Shown: positions 9,231-18,437, numbered from the stretch's first letter. The stretch is 64,000 nucleotides of DNA from CAZSDU01 sp964429135 (GCA_964429135.1 CAYSAU010000006.1:62001-126000), one strand, 5' to 3'. The notes: generated by a model not told the origin, from the sequence alone. Numbers and translations: made by a program.

Positions 9231-10126
9231 GGTTTAATGGTTTTAATCAGTAATATTTCTCCGGGCATACCTATTTTCAGGCTGCCATCGTTGGGCACAC
9301 GCACCTTGACGGCATACACCAGGTTCACCCTTTCTTCCTTCGTTTGGATCGTTTTGGGTGTAAATTCTGCAGTCTGGGAAATCCAGCTTACCAGACCAGA
9401 TGTTTTTGAATATGATGTTTTATCTTTATCATAGCGAACCTCTACTTTGTCTCCTATTTTTATATAAGGTAGCTGGTCTCCTGAAATATAAACACGAAGT
9501 AGCATCGTTCTCAAATCGGCTATTTTGTACAAAGGTTTTCCGTATAAGGTAACTTCATCCGTCTCGGCAAATTTAGTCAGCACAGTGCCCTTTAAAGGAT
9601 TGATAATTTTGGCATTACGAATAGATTCAGAGATCTGGGCTATTTGTTGTTCAATAGAAGCAATCTGATCTTCTATGCCCCTGTACTGGGTTTGAATAGA
9701 AATGATCTGCTTATCGATCATGTTCAAACTGGCCTGGATATCATCCATTTGCTTTTGAGTGGCGGCACCGTCTTTTAAAAGTTTTTCAACCCTGATTTTT
9801 TCGATCAGGATATTATCTCTGTTTTGCTCCTGGACATTAATCTGTGCTTCCAGGTCATTTTTGCGTGATGCGGTGGCGTTTTTCTGATTGATGGTTTGCA
9901 GTCTTTTCAGATGGAGATCGGTGGTGTCAATATATCCGATAAGCTGTCCGGAATCAAGAACTTGTCCTTCTTCTACTTCAAATTTCAGAATGCGCCCGTT
10001 CGCGAGTGAAGAAATAGTGATTTCTGTTGCTTCAAACGAACCATAGGCATCAGGCTTCTCCTTGTCGCCGGAACAGGAGGAAAATAAAAAGAGTCCTGAA
10101 AAAATACCGATAAAATATTTTGTCAT
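9227..10126 (-). CDS. HlyD/YbhG-type periplasmic membrane-fusion lipoprotein
   Basis: A 299-residue adaptor that should bridge the ABC-2 permeases and the TolC-like channel. The start is placed at ATG 10126 because the protein then opens with a lipoprotein signal ending in LFLFSSC (Cys18). An upstream ATG at 10165 would put 13 polar residues before the signal and overlap the tolC stop. The body has the biotinyl-lipoyl half-motifs (residues about 32-70 and 165-190) flanking a long coiled-coil hairpin (about 75-165), then a beta-barrel domain. Lipoprotein adaptors are common in Bacteroidota efflux pumps. Confidence 0.9.
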   Translation of the reverse strand: MTKYFIGIFSGLFLFSSCSGDKEKPDAYGSFEATEITISSLANGRILKFEVEEGQVLDSGQLIGYIDTTDLHLKRLQTINQKNATASRKNDLEAQINVQEQNRDNILIEKIRVEKLLKDGAATQKQMDDIQASLNMIDKQIISIQTQYRGIEDQIASIEQQIAQISESIRNAKIINPLKGTVLTKFAETDEVTLYGKPLYKIADLRTMLLRVYISGDQLPYIKIGDKVEVRYDKDKTSYSKTSGLVSWISQTAEFTPKTIQTKEERVNLVYAVKVRVPNDGSLKIGMPGEILLIKTIKP

Positions 10127-10151
10127 ATATGTAAGAGTTTGAAAATTCAAG

Positions 10152-11453
10152 TTATAGTTTTCCAATAGTATATAAATAATTGATCTTTGCCTTGAGCAAC
10201 AGAATTTTATGAATTTCCTGGCTCATCCGGGCATGGGTTTCATCCTGTACACGTAAAATAAAATCACTCGAAGTAATCACTCCGTTCGATAGTTGAGAGG
10301 AGGCTGTCAGGGTGATGCCGGCCCTCAAATTTACCAGATCCTGGTCTTTGATCAGCAAGTCGGTTAATTTTTGAATATCGGTCACTGTTTTTTTATTGGT
10401 CACCCTGAGGGTTAAATCAAAAGCTTCTTGTTGATTTTTAAGGATATCCCCTTGAATGTCAAAGATCTTTTTTTCGTTTCTGTTGGCGTTCCAGTTCCAG
10501 GGATTCCAGGTCAGCCTGGCGCCAAACATGGCCATAGGCGCAATGTCGCTGGATAGAAAATTATATCCTGGTCTCCCAAAGCCAAACTGCCCATAGGCCC
10601 ATAATTTTGGGTTCCATTTTGTTGTGACCATGTTTTTCAGCAGGTTCACCCGTTCACGCTGGACATTGAAAATATCATTTTCAATTCGTTTGTTTTCATA
10701 TGAATACCCTGGTAAAACGATCAATGGGAGGGCGAATGATGAGTGTTCATCCAGGGTAAATCCTATAAGTTCTGACAGCATTCGGATATTGGCCTGACGG
10801 TCCATGGATAATTCATAAATATTTTGATCCAGCTTGATCATTTCGGCGCTGATCAGATCAGCGTTCATTTTAAGCATAGCACCGTTTCTGACTGCAGATT
10901 CTACCTCCACCAGTTTTCTATCCAATAGTTTTTTTGACTCCTGCAACAGTATTACATTCTGTTGGGTAAGCAGGATGTTAAAAAAGAACTGGTTAATCTG
11001 ATCCTTTAGCTGATAAAGGCTTGCATCGACATTTTTCTGGTCAATGTTTACATTGAATTTTTCCAGTTTCTTTTGATAAGTAGTGACATTTCCGTCATAG
11101 ATTGATTCTGTGACATCAAGGGTCAGCTTGTACTGGTCTTTAGGAATGGATGGTCCTTCAATCTGAGGCATACCTGCCGGGAGATTGATGGCAACTTTGG
11201 TCACTTCATTCTGCCATGAAGCATTTCCATTTATATAAATGGAGGGGAGGTAGTTTTTATTCAGGTTGCTGACCTTAAGCATGCTTGAATTGTCCAGCAA
11301 GGCAGATTGCCGGGTCAGGGGATAAGTGGTAAGCACTTGTTGATAACAGAAATCAAGGGTAATGGTATCCTGGGCATGCAGTGCTAACCCGCAGCCAATG
11401 ATTCCAAAAATGACAAAGAACCCTTTACCCGGGAGATTTTTTATTCTTTTCAT
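10152..11453 (-). CDS. TolC-family outer-membrane efflux protein
   Basis: A 433-residue outer-membrane channel protein with a signal peptide ending at HAQ (residue 28). The two TolC/OEP repeats are visible as long amphipathic helices on either side of a central strand-rich section. It would form the trimeric exit duct for the ABC-2 exporter encoded downstream. Its first 29 bases overlap the end of the tetR gene, so the two are on one transcript. Confidence 0.9.
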   Translation of the reverse strand: MKRIKNLPGKGFFVIFGIIGCGLALHAQDTITLDFCYQQVLTTYPLTRQSALLDNSSMLKVSNLNKNYLPSIYINGNASWQNEVTKVAINLPAGMPQIEGPSIPKDQYKLTLDVTESIYDGNVTTYQKKLEKFNVNIDQKNVDASLYQLKDQINQFFFNILLTQQNVILLQESKKLLDRKLVEVESAVRNGAMLKMNADLISAEMIKLDQNIYELSMDRQANIRMLSELIGFTLDEHSSFALPLIVLPGYSYENKRIENDIFNVQRERVNLLKNMVTTKWNPKLWAYGQFGFGRPGYNFLSSDIAPMAMFGARLTWNPWNWNANRNEKKIFDIQGDILKNQQEAFDLTLRVTNKKTVTDIQKLTDLLIKDQDLVNLRAGITLTASSQLSNGVITSSDFILRVQDETHARMSQEIHKILLLKAKINYLYTIGKL

Positions 11454-12057
11454 AAGCTTTTAATGCGGAAATTACGAAATAGGGTACGACGGTTTTTCTT
11501 TCTTCCAGAAGCAAACGATAAGCTTCTTCACTCATTGTAAAAATTTTCATGATCAAAGGTTTGGCAACCACGGGAAAAATACACATAGATAAAATATTCA
11601 ACCAGATATGCAATGGCTGGATATCGGCATTGTATTCATCCCCGATTTGTTCTTTTAAGTGTTCAAGGATCATGGAAGGATTGACATTGTTTTTTTCAAA
11701 GATAGCTTGAAACTGTTCCGGCTTTTCATGTATGCCATTTAGAATAAACCAGGGAATATATGAATTCTCGGAAATGGTACTGATATAATCAATTAAAAAT
11801 GCAGAAATTTTCTCGTTCAGTGGGGAATCGGATAAAAAAATCTTCCTCGTATTGGTCATCAGGCTTGAAAAAGCAGCATCAAAAACGGCCTGAAACAGTT
11901 TGTCTTTATTTCGGAAATAGTAATGCAGCAAGGATTTGTTGATTCCGGCCTCATCAGCTATTTCCTGCATGCGGGCACCTTCAAATCCTTTTCGGTGAAA
12001 TACTTTTTTTGCCGCGGCAAGAATTTTTTCCTCGGTATTTAAATCTGTTTTAACCAT
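11425..12057 (-). CDS. TetR-family transcriptional regulator
   Basis: A 210-residue regulator. The N-terminal helix-turn-helix (about residues 10-55) has the family pattern, including MQEIADEAGINKSLLHYYF. The C-terminal ligand-binding domain is diverged, as usual. It is the first gene of the efflux cluster, and a 16-base imperfect inverted repeat lies just upstream of its start, so it probably represses its own operon until a transported compound binds. E. coli ybhGFSR is likewise linked to a TetR regulator (CecR/YbiH), a parallel from family knowledge. Confidence 0.93.
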   Translation of the reverse strand: MVKTDLNTEEKILAAAKKVFHRKGFEGARMQEIADEAGINKSLLHYYFRNKDKLFQAVFDAAFSSLMTNTRKIFLSDSPLNEKISAFLIDYISTISENSYIPWFILNGIHEKPEQFQAIFEKNNVNPSMILEHLKEQIGDEYNADIQPLHIWLNILSMCIFPVVAKPLIMKIFTMSEEAYRLLLEERKTVVPYFVISALKAYEKNKKSPG

Positions 12058-12075
12058 TTGGATTAACCATTAAAT

Positions 12076-12091
12076 TTAACCAAGCGGTCAA
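12076..12091. promoter_or_regulatory. Candidate TetR operator
   Basis: TTAACC-AAGC-GGTCAA is an inverted repeat with one mismatch (half-sites TTGACC and TTAACC on the two strands). It lies 19-34 bases upstream of the tetR start codon, and its form resembles the TTGACC-N4-GGTCAA operators known for several TetR proteins. A -7-like TAAATTTA partly overlaps it on the minus strand, so binding would block RNA polymerase. Binding itself is inferred. Confidence 0.5.
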
Positions 12092-12134
12092 ATGTACAAC
12101 AAATTTTTTTACGATTAACAAAATGCGGTTTTTT

Positions 12135-13904
12135 TTATTGTGGAATTTTAATTTTTTGGCCGGGTTTGAGCCTGTTATGATTTTTGATGTCGTTGAGGTT
12201 TTTTATTTGTGAAACGGTGACATCAAATTTAACGGCTATATCCCAAAGATTATCCCCGGGCTGAATGGTATAGAAAGTGAATTTTTGAGCTGAAGCGGAA
12301 GAGGGCTTAACCGGTTTGCTTTTTGTTGTTGAAGGTTTGACCTCTGTTAATTCCAGCTTTGAGGCGGCGTTGATTTTCAGCTTTTGACCGATAATGATTT
12401 TGTTGTTGTTCAGGTTATTCCATTTCATGAGCTGGTCAATACTACAACGGTATTTCTGGGCGATACTTCCAAGGCTTTCTCCACTTTTTACCACATGAAT
12501 TACCGGGGATAATTCTTTAGAAACAGGTTGACTCACAGATAATTTTTTTTCAGGGGTTGAGTCTTTTTTTATTGCCTCCTGGGCAATGGAAGCAATACTT
12601 ACCGGATGGATGGTTTTGGTGGTTGATGTTTTGGTATAGACCAAAATCCTTTGTTTTGGTTTGACATAGTTCTTTTTTAGGTTATTCAAAGATTTAAGTT
12701 CTGCAACGGACATATGGTATCGCTTTGCGATACTGGCTATGGTTTCACCGCTTTTTACAATGTGTTGTTCGGTTTCCCGATAACTGCCATAAACCATATT
12801 CATTAAGGAATCACGTTCCAGGCCTTTTTTTGTTTTAAAGGCATAAAGAGCATTCTCATTGTTGATAAAATTACCAATATTCTTTTTCCTTAAGCGGAGG
12901 CTGTAAGGGTTATCTCCAGAGGCCGGAATGATCCCTTGTTTAAAAGACGGATTCAAAAAAGCAATTTCATCCAAAGGGACGTTGAGCATTTCGGCTATCT
13001 GATCGAATGTCAGAGGATTTTTAACGGTAACTGTATCCACTTCATAATAAAGGATGCCGGGATCAACCGGATTGATCCTGTGTTCATGGGCATAAGTCAT
13101 TACATAACTGGCTGCAATGAAAGCCGGAACATAGGATCGGGTTTCTTTTGGGAGGTAATTCTGTATGGCCCAGAAATTTTTCATACCCCCAGACCGGCGA
13201 ATGGCTTTGTTAACATTCCCTGCTCCTGAATTATAGGCGGCCAGAGCTAGTGACCAGTTTCCATAGATATCATAAAGATCATTCAGGTGTTCGCAGGCAG
13301 CGATGGTCGATTTGTAAGGGTCAAAACGATCATCGACATAAGAACTGACTTTCAATCCATATACCTTCCCGGTTCCATACATGAACTGCCATAATCCTTT
13401 TGCCCCTGCACGGGAATTTGCCGTAGGATTCAAGGCAGATTCAATGACCGCGAGGTACTTGAGTTCCAGGGGCATGTTGAATTTATCAAGTTGTTCTTCG
13501 AAAAGAGGGAAATAAATCTGTGCCAGACCCAGTAGTCTCGAAGTCAGTTTTCGTTTTTTATTGGCATAGAGTTCGATAAACTTTTTAACGTCATCATTAT
13601 AAATGTATTCAAAGGGGGATTCATCGTTCATCTGAGCAATTCTTTCCCTATACACGGAATCGGGGAAATAGGGGATGTCGTTGTCCGAATAATCATTCCA
13701 GCTTTGATACTGATTGGCATTAGGGTATTCAGCATCTTTAAAAAATTTTAAGTTGGCCAGGCTGTCAAGCATATAAACAACCGGATCGTCTTCGATAAAG
13801 ACTCCCTTGCTGATGGTGTCGGGACGAGCGGCATCCTGAGAAAATAAGGCGGCAGGAAAAAGAAGAATGAGGAGGTAAGTGTACCAGGTTGGCTGTATCG
13901 TCAT
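12135..13904 (-). CDS. MltD-like lytic transglycosylase with three LysM domains
   Basis: A 589-residue periplasmic or outer-membrane-associated peptidoglycan lyase. A signal peptide ends near LFSQ (residue 23). The SLT domain (about 125-270) contains the catalytic Glu155 in VIESALNP, then GAKGLWQFM and ALAAYNSGAGN. Three LysM peptidoglycan-binding modules follow at about 382-426, 468-511 and 543-588, joined by Ser/Lys/Pro-rich linkers. The plan matches MltD, which has a variable number of LysM repeats. It starts 37 bases after the end of the CDF gene on the same strand. Confidence 0.93.
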   Translation of the reverse strand: MTIQPTWYTYLLILLFPAALFSQDAARPDTISKGVFIEDDPVVYMLDSLANLKFFKDAEYPNANQYQSWNDYSDNDIPYFPDSVYRERIAQMNDESPFEYIYNDDVKKFIELYANKKRKLTSRLLGLAQIYFPLFEEQLDKFNMPLELKYLAVIESALNPTANSRAGAKGLWQFMYGTGKVYGLKVSSYVDDRFDPYKSTIAACEHLNDLYDIYGNWSLALAAYNSGAGNVNKAIRRSGGMKNFWAIQNYLPKETRSYVPAFIAASYVMTYAHEHRINPVDPGILYYEVDTVTVKNPLTFDQIAEMLNVPLDEIAFLNPSFKQGIIPASGDNPYSLRLRKKNIGNFINNENALYAFKTKKGLERDSLMNMVYGSYRETEQHIVKSGETIASIAKRYHMSVAELKSLNNLKKNYVKPKQRILVYTKTSTTKTIHPVSIASIAQEAIKKDSTPEKKLSVSQPVSKELSPVIHVVKSGESLGSIAQKYRCSIDQLMKWNNLNNNKIIIGQKLKINAASKLELTEVKPSTTKSKPVKPSSASAQKFTFYTIQPGDNLWDIAVKFDVTVSQIKNLNDIKNHNRLKPGQKIKIPQ

Positions 13905-13941
13905 AAAAAAAGGTTATGCATGATGATAACGAAAAAAAAAG

Positions 13942-14802
13942 TTAAAAATTTTCCACATGAATCGTTATTTCAACATTGGATATGACTTGTTTGATCTTAT
14001 TTTCTATTTGGTCACAAATTTCATGAGCCTCTCTGACCGTCATGTTTTCATCCAGATTAAGATGAAAATCGACGTATTTATAGTTTCCCGCTTTTCGTGA
14101 GCGAAGATTATGATAGGTCATATTTCCCGAACAGCATTGTTGCAGGATGGCCTCTATTTTTTTCTTGTCATCGGCCGGTAAGGCCGAATCCAGTAAGGGA
14201 GAAAATGCCCGGGTAAAAAGCTCAAAGGATTCTTTCAAGATCAGCAAGGCGACTAAAATGGCAATAATCGGGTCCACTATATGAAAACCTGTAATATATA
14301 TTACGGCCAGGCCAATGGCAACCCCAAGAGAAGTGAGCACATCCGTTTTCAGGTGCAGGGCATCAGCTTCCAGCGCGACTGAATCTGTTTCTTTGGAAAC
14401 TTTATAAAGTTTACGCGAAACGATAATATTGACGGCTGCTGAGATAAGCATGACAAAAAAGCCTAATCCTATTCCTATTTCCGCAACCTCCGAAGGGTCA
14501 ATGAATTTTTTTACAGCTTCAAAAATAATCCAGAAAGCTGCGATGAAAATCAACAAAGCTTCAATGACTCCGGAGATGTTCTCAAATTTCCCATGCCCGT
14601 AAGGGTGACGATCATCGGCAGGAGTATCCGAGATGCGCACAGAAAAATAGGCGATGACCGAAGCCAGAAGATCCATCATGGAATGAATTGCTTCGGAAAT
14701 GATACTTACAGAACCGGAAAAAACACCGACAAAAAGTTTTAACAGGATCAGAATGGTATTTGAAAAAATAGAAAGTCTGGCCACCCCGACTTTTTTATTC
14801 AT
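13942..14802 (-). CDS. Cation diffusion facilitator (CDF) family metal transporter
   Basis: A 286-residue inner-membrane metal/proton antiporter with six predicted membrane segments in the first 200 residues and a cytoplasmic ferredoxin-like metal-sensing domain at the C-terminus. The metal site is recognisable as HSMMD (first helix pair) and HLKTD (later helix), the two H/D-x3-D motifs of this family. Zn, Fe or Mn are the likely ions; the histidine-aspartate pattern does not settle which. It is divergent from the PAD-like gene, with 91 bases between the two start codons. Confidence 0.92.
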   Translation of the reverse strand: MNKKVGVARLSIFSNTILILLKLFVGVFSGSVSIISEAIHSMMDLLASVIAYFSVRISDTPADDRHPYGHGKFENISGVIEALLIFIAAFWIIFEAVKKFIDPSEVAEIGIGLGFFVMLISAAVNIIVSRKLYKVSKETDSVALEADALHLKTDVLTSLGVAIGLAVIYITGFHIVDPIIAILVALLILKESFELFTRAFSPLLDSALPADDKKKIEAILQQCCSGNMTYHNLRSRKAGNYKYVDFHLNLDENMTVREAHEICDQIENKIKQVISNVEITIHVENF

Positions 14803-14819
14803 CGCTTTGATAATTTTTA

Positions 14820-14827
14820 CAAAAATA
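14820..14827 (-). promoter_or_regulatory. Candidate -7 element for the CDF gene
   Basis: Read on the minus strand this is TATTTTTG, an exact match to the Bacteroidota -7 consensus TAnnTTTG, 18 bases upstream of the CDF start codon. No good -33 element is seen at the expected spacing. Between this and the opposite promoter lies the short symmetrical stretch CCGG-AAAA-CCGG (14838-14849), which could bind a regulator or be chance. Confidence 0.35.
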
Positions 14828-14863
14828 GGATTATCAACCGGAAAACCGGCACTTTAAAATTGT

Positions 14864-14871
14864 TAATTTTG
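14864..14871 (+). promoter_or_regulatory. Candidate -7 element for the PAD-like gene
   Basis: TAATTTTG matches TAnnTTTG exactly and ends 22 bases before the ATG at 14894, leaving a short leader. No clear TTTG lies 19-20 bases upstream, so the call rests on the -7 box alone. Confidence 0.4.
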
Positions 14872-14893
14872 CCCAAAATCTAAACATAGAAAC

Positions 14894-16927
14894 ATGCGAC
14901 CAGGATTTCTATTCATTTCATTTTGTTTTTTTTTAAATGCTTTCTCCTTCAGTCAGGAAACTGAAAATATTCCTGGCAAATTGACCCATTGGCTTACCCC
15001 GGAAGAAAAACTGCGGATCCATGAAATTGGTCGTGGTTTTGTTGAAACACCTCCGCCTGCAGTACCGGTGAGAAATATTTCCGAATTTAGCCGGATGCAG
15101 GGGGCACTGGTGCGCTATCCCTTTGGACTTCCCATGTCTCTGATCAAAGAAATGGCCGAAAATATCATGGTCACCACCATTGTTTCCAACAATACACAAA
15201 AGAACACCGTCATACAACAATATGTCAATAATGGAATAGATACCAGCCATTGTGATTTTCTGATTGCACCTAGCGACAGCTACTGGACTCGGGATTATGG
15301 TCCCTGGTTTATTACGTATGCTCCCGACAGTGTCGCGATCGTTGATTTCCCATATAACCGGCCCCGCCCGAATGATGATGCAATTCCCGTAAAAGTTGCG
15401 CAAAAACTTGGAATCCGTTGTTTCGGGATGAACCTGATTCACACCGGAGGAAATTATATGAGTGATGGTATGGGGGGTGCTTCTTCCACTGAGCTGGTAT
15501 GGGAAGAAAATCCATCTTTGTCACACAACCAGGTTGCTGAAAAAACGAGTGATTATCTGGGGATTGATAGTTATCAGGTCAGACCTGATCCGAATAATAC
15601 TTATATTGATCATATCGATTGCTGGGCTAAATTTCTGGCTGAGGATAAAATTCTTATCCGGAAGGTTCCTCCTTCCCATCCCCAGTATTCCCAGATCGAA
15701 GCCGCGGCCGCTTACTGGACTACACAGGTTTGTTCCTATGGATATCCCTACAAGGTATTCCGGGTGATGACTCCAGGGAATCAACCCTATTCAAATTCCG
15801 TGATTCTTAATAATAAAGTACTGTTACCTTTTATGAATTCCAACTGGGATGATAGTGCCAAAGCGGTTTATCAAGCCGCCTTACCGGGTTATGAAGTCAT
15901 CGGCATTACCGGGAATCCTGCAACACCATGGGAATCAACCGATGCATTGCATTGCCGGGTAATGGGTATCTCTGACATAGGCCTTTTATATATTCATCAT
16001 CTTCCTTTATCAGGACCACAACCCTGTGAAAACGATTACCTTATCCAGGCTGACCTAACCGTGTGCAGCCATAAGCCGGTCAAGGCTGATTCCGTGCTGA
16101 TTTATTATCAGGTTGACAATGGACCCTATCAGATCGTTCCCATGCTTAATACTTCCGGAAATCATTATACCGGGTTAATTCCGAAACAATCCGCCGGAAA
16201 GACCATCCGTTATTATCTTTTTGCCGCTGATGAATCCGGACGCAGGGAAACCTGCCCCTTCATTGGCCCAGGTGATCCATTTCTTTTCAATACCGTCTAT
16301 ACCGATATCACAGCAATTCCTGATACAGTCTGGTTTAATACTCCTGAAGAAGCAATGGACGGAATAATCCTGACCATCCACAATTATACCATTTCGCAAA
16401 AAACAATTCTGGATATTGAATCTTCAGGCCTCTATTGGTGGATAGCTCCCTGGCCTGTGGCCAGTTTCCCATATCAGATGGATCCCGGAGATTCTCTCCA
16501 GCTAACCCTGCATGCTCCGGTTGTTGTAAAAACCAATCTTTCCGGGTACTTTATTGATACCATGAATATAGCTAGTGCACTGAACAACCATAGGGTAATT
16601 ATTATGGTTAATTCGGAATTAATCAGCAATAGCCAGTCCCTATCGGAAGTTCCGGGCTCCGGGTTCCTGAGCAACTACCCCAATCCATTTAGCGATCAGA
16701 CGAGTATCAGCTATCGCCTGGATAAACCCACAGGGGTAAAAATAGAGATTTTTAACTGGAGCGGGAAGAAAATAACACAATTTCCTGATAAGGAAAATTC
16801 AGACTCAGGTTCACTGATATGGAATGGAATGGATGAAAACGGCAACTTGTTGCCAGCAGGGGTTTATTTTTTAAAACTTACCACAGAAAACAAGGTGTTG
16901 AACCGGAAAATAGTTCTTATTCGCTGA
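14894..16927 (+). CDS. Secreted peptidylarginine-deiminase-like protein (PPAD type) with T9SS sorting domain
   Basis: A 677-residue exported member of the agmatine deiminase/PAD_porph family; these enzymes hydrolyse a guanidino group, turning arginine into citrulline plus ammonia. The signal peptide ends near FSQ (residue 21). The catalytic domain (about 45-375) carries Asp134 (WTRDYGPW), His240 and Asp242 (HIDCW), Asn301 and Cys354 (DALHCR). Arg156 and Arg158 (NRPRP) correspond, at a constant offset of +4, to the residues that in Porphyromonas gingivalis PPAD grip the C-terminal carboxylate of the peptide (numbers recalled, not aligned). An Ig-like domain (about 385-465), a further beta domain (470-590) and a classic T9SS type A C-terminal domain (NYPNPF to KIVLIR, about 595-677) follow. 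The product should be exported by T9SS and anchored or released outside. It is longer than PPAD (556 aa) by the extra beta domain. Plain agmatine deiminase is unlikely given the export signals. Confidence 0.88.
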   Translation: MRPGFLFISFCFFLNAFSFSQETENIPGKLTHWLTPEEKLRIHEIGRGFVETPPPAVPVRNISEFSRMQGALVRYPFGLPMSLIKEMAENIMVTTIVSNNTQKNTVIQQYVNNGIDTSHCDFLIAPSDSYWTRDYGPWFITYAPDSVAIVDFPYNRPRPNDDAIPVKVAQKLGIRCFGMNLIHTGGNYMSDGMGGASSTELVWEENPSLSHNQVAEKTSDYLGIDSYQVRPDPNNTYIDHIDCWAKFLAEDKILIRKVPPSHPQYSQIEAAAAYWTTQVCSYGYPYKVFRVMTPGNQPYSNSVILNNKVLLPFMNSNWDDSAKAVYQAALPGYEVIGITGNPATPWESTDALHCRVMGISDIGLLYIHHLPLSGPQPCENDYLIQADLTVCSHKPVKADSVLIYYQVDNGPYQIVPMLNTSGNHYTGLIPKQSAGKTIRYYLFAADESGRRETCPFIGPGDPFLFNTVYTDITAIPDTVWFNTPEEAMDGIILTIHNYTISQKTILDIESSGLYWWIAPWPVASFPYQMDPGDSLQLTLHAPVVVKTNLSGYFIDTMNIASALNNHRVIIMVNSELISNSQSLSEVPGSGFLSNYPNPFSDQTSISYRLDKPTGVKIEIFNWSGKKITQFPDKENSDSGSLIWNGMDENGNLLPAGVYFLKLTTENKVLNRKIVLIR

Positions 16928-18437
16928 TTTTTCTTTCCGGCCTCATTTGGGGGAAGAAAAGAACATCCTGAATAGAAGCGCTGCCGGTCATGATCATGGC
17001 CAGGCGGTCAATGCCAATCCCCAGTCCTGCCGTAGGAGGCATCCCGAATTCAAGAGACCGGAGAAAATCTTCATCCACTACCATGGATTCTGTATCTCCC
17101 CTTTTCCCCAGCTCGAGCTGAGACTCAAACCTTTCCCTTTGATCAATGGGATCATTCAGTTCTGAAAATGCATTGCACAATTCTTTTCCGTTACAGATGG
17201 CTTCAAATCGCTCTACCAGCCCTTGTTTTACCCGGTGCTTTTTAGCCAGAGGTGACATTTCCAGCGGATAATCTGTAATAAATGTCGGCTGGATCAGTAA
17301 AGGTTCGCATTTTTCTCCGAAAATCTGATCAATGATCTTGCCCTTAGCCATGGTGGGATCAATGGGAACATTCAATTGGCGGGCAATACCTGCCAGTGTT
17401 TCTTCCGATTTTCCTTCAATGTCTATTCCCGTAAATTGCCGGATCACTTCATACATTGAATATCTTTTCCATGGACGCTTAAAATCGATTATCTGGTCAC
17501 CAACTTTGACTTCGGTACTTCCATGAAGATCCATTGCTGTCTTTTCAACCATTTCTTCCACCAGATCCATCATCCACTCATAATCCTTGAATGCAACATA
17601 GAGCTCCATCTGCGTAAATTCAGGATTGTGAAAGCGATCCATACCCTCATTCCTGAAATCCTTGGAAAATTCATAAACTCCGTCGAATCCGCCAACAATC
17701 AAACGTTTCAGGTATAATTCATTGGCTATGCGGAGATACAGTGTCATGTCAAGACTGTTATGATGGGTTTTGAAAGGACGGGCGGCTGCACCTCCATAAA
17801 GTGGTTGCAGAATGGGAGTCTCTACTTCCAGATATCCTTTTGAATTTAAAAAATTCCGCATGGAATTGACAAGGGCTGTTCTTTTAACAAAGGTTTCCCT
17901 GACCTGAGGATTCACAATCAGATCAACATATCGTTGCCGGTAGCGTTGTTCTGGATCAGAAAACGCATCATAGACGATCCCTTCATTTTCTTTGACGATT
18001 GGCAAAGGACGCAGGCATTTGCTAAGCAGCTTCAGGGACTTGACATGAATGGTGATTTCTCCCATCTGGGTGACAAAAACAAATCCGCTTACACCGATGA
18101 TATCCCCGATGTCTAACAGTTTTTTAAAAACGGTATTATATAGGGTTTTATCATCCCCAGGACAAATATCATCACGCTTGATATATACCTGAATCCTACC
18201 CGTACTATCCTGAATCTCAGCAAAGGAAGCAGCACCCATAATCCTTCGGCTCATCATTCTACCGGCCACCTGGATTTCCTGAAAACGGCCTTGATCTTCG
18301 GGATATTTTAATTTTATATCAATGGCACTCGCATTGACGGGAAAAGTATCGGGAGGATAAGGATGGACGCCAAGTCTGATCAATTCGGATAACGCATTTC
18401 TCCGGATGATTTCCTGTTCACTTAAAAGGACACTCAT
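16917..18437 (-). CDS. lysS: Lysine--tRNA ligase (class II)
   Basis: A 506-residue class II lysyl-tRNA synthetase that charges tRNA-Lys in the cytoplasm. The N-terminal OB-fold anticodon-binding domain spans about 55-165. The catalytic domain shows motif 1, motif 2 (FRNEGMDRFHNPEFTQMELY) and motif 3 (GLGIGIDRLAM). Length is normal for the bacterial enzyme. It is the last gene of the porZ-fkbM-recO-lysS run, 32 bases after recO. Its stop codon overlaps the end of the converging PAD-like gene by 11 bases. Confidence 0.97.
   Translation of the reverse strand: MSVLLSEQEIIRRNALSELIRLGVHPYPPDTFPVNASAIDIKLKYPEDQGRFQEIQVAGRMMSRRIMGAASFAEIQDSTGRIQVYIKRDDICPGDDKTLYNTVFKKLLDIGDIIGVSGFVFVTQMGEITIHVKSLKLLSKCLRPLPIVKENEGIVYDAFSDPEQRYRQRYVDLIVNPQVRETFVKRTALVNSMRNFLNSKGYLEVETPILQPLYGGAAARPFKTHHNSLDMTLYLRIANELYLKRLIVGGFDGVYEFSKDFRNEGMDRFHNPEFTQMELYVAFKDYEWMMDLVEEMVEKTAMDLHGSTEVKVGDQIIDFKRPWKRYSMYEVIRQFTGIDIEGKSEETLAGIARQLNVPIDPTMAKGKIIDQIFGEKCEPLLIQPTFITDYPLEMSPLAKKHRVKQGLVERFEAICNGKELCNAFSELNDPIDQRERFESQLELGKRGDTESMVVDEDFLRSLEFGMPPTAGLGIGIDRLAMIMTGSASIQDVLFFPQMRPERKISE

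Noticed and set aside
14838..14849. CCGG-AAAA-CCGG as a terminator or operator
   Set aside because: A four-base stem is too short for a terminator, and nothing beyond its position between divergent promoters supports a binding site.
14933..15442. A 169-codon open frame antisense to the PAD-like gene
   Set aside because: The opposite strand encodes a convincing enzyme across the same bases, and the antisense product has no recognisable domain.
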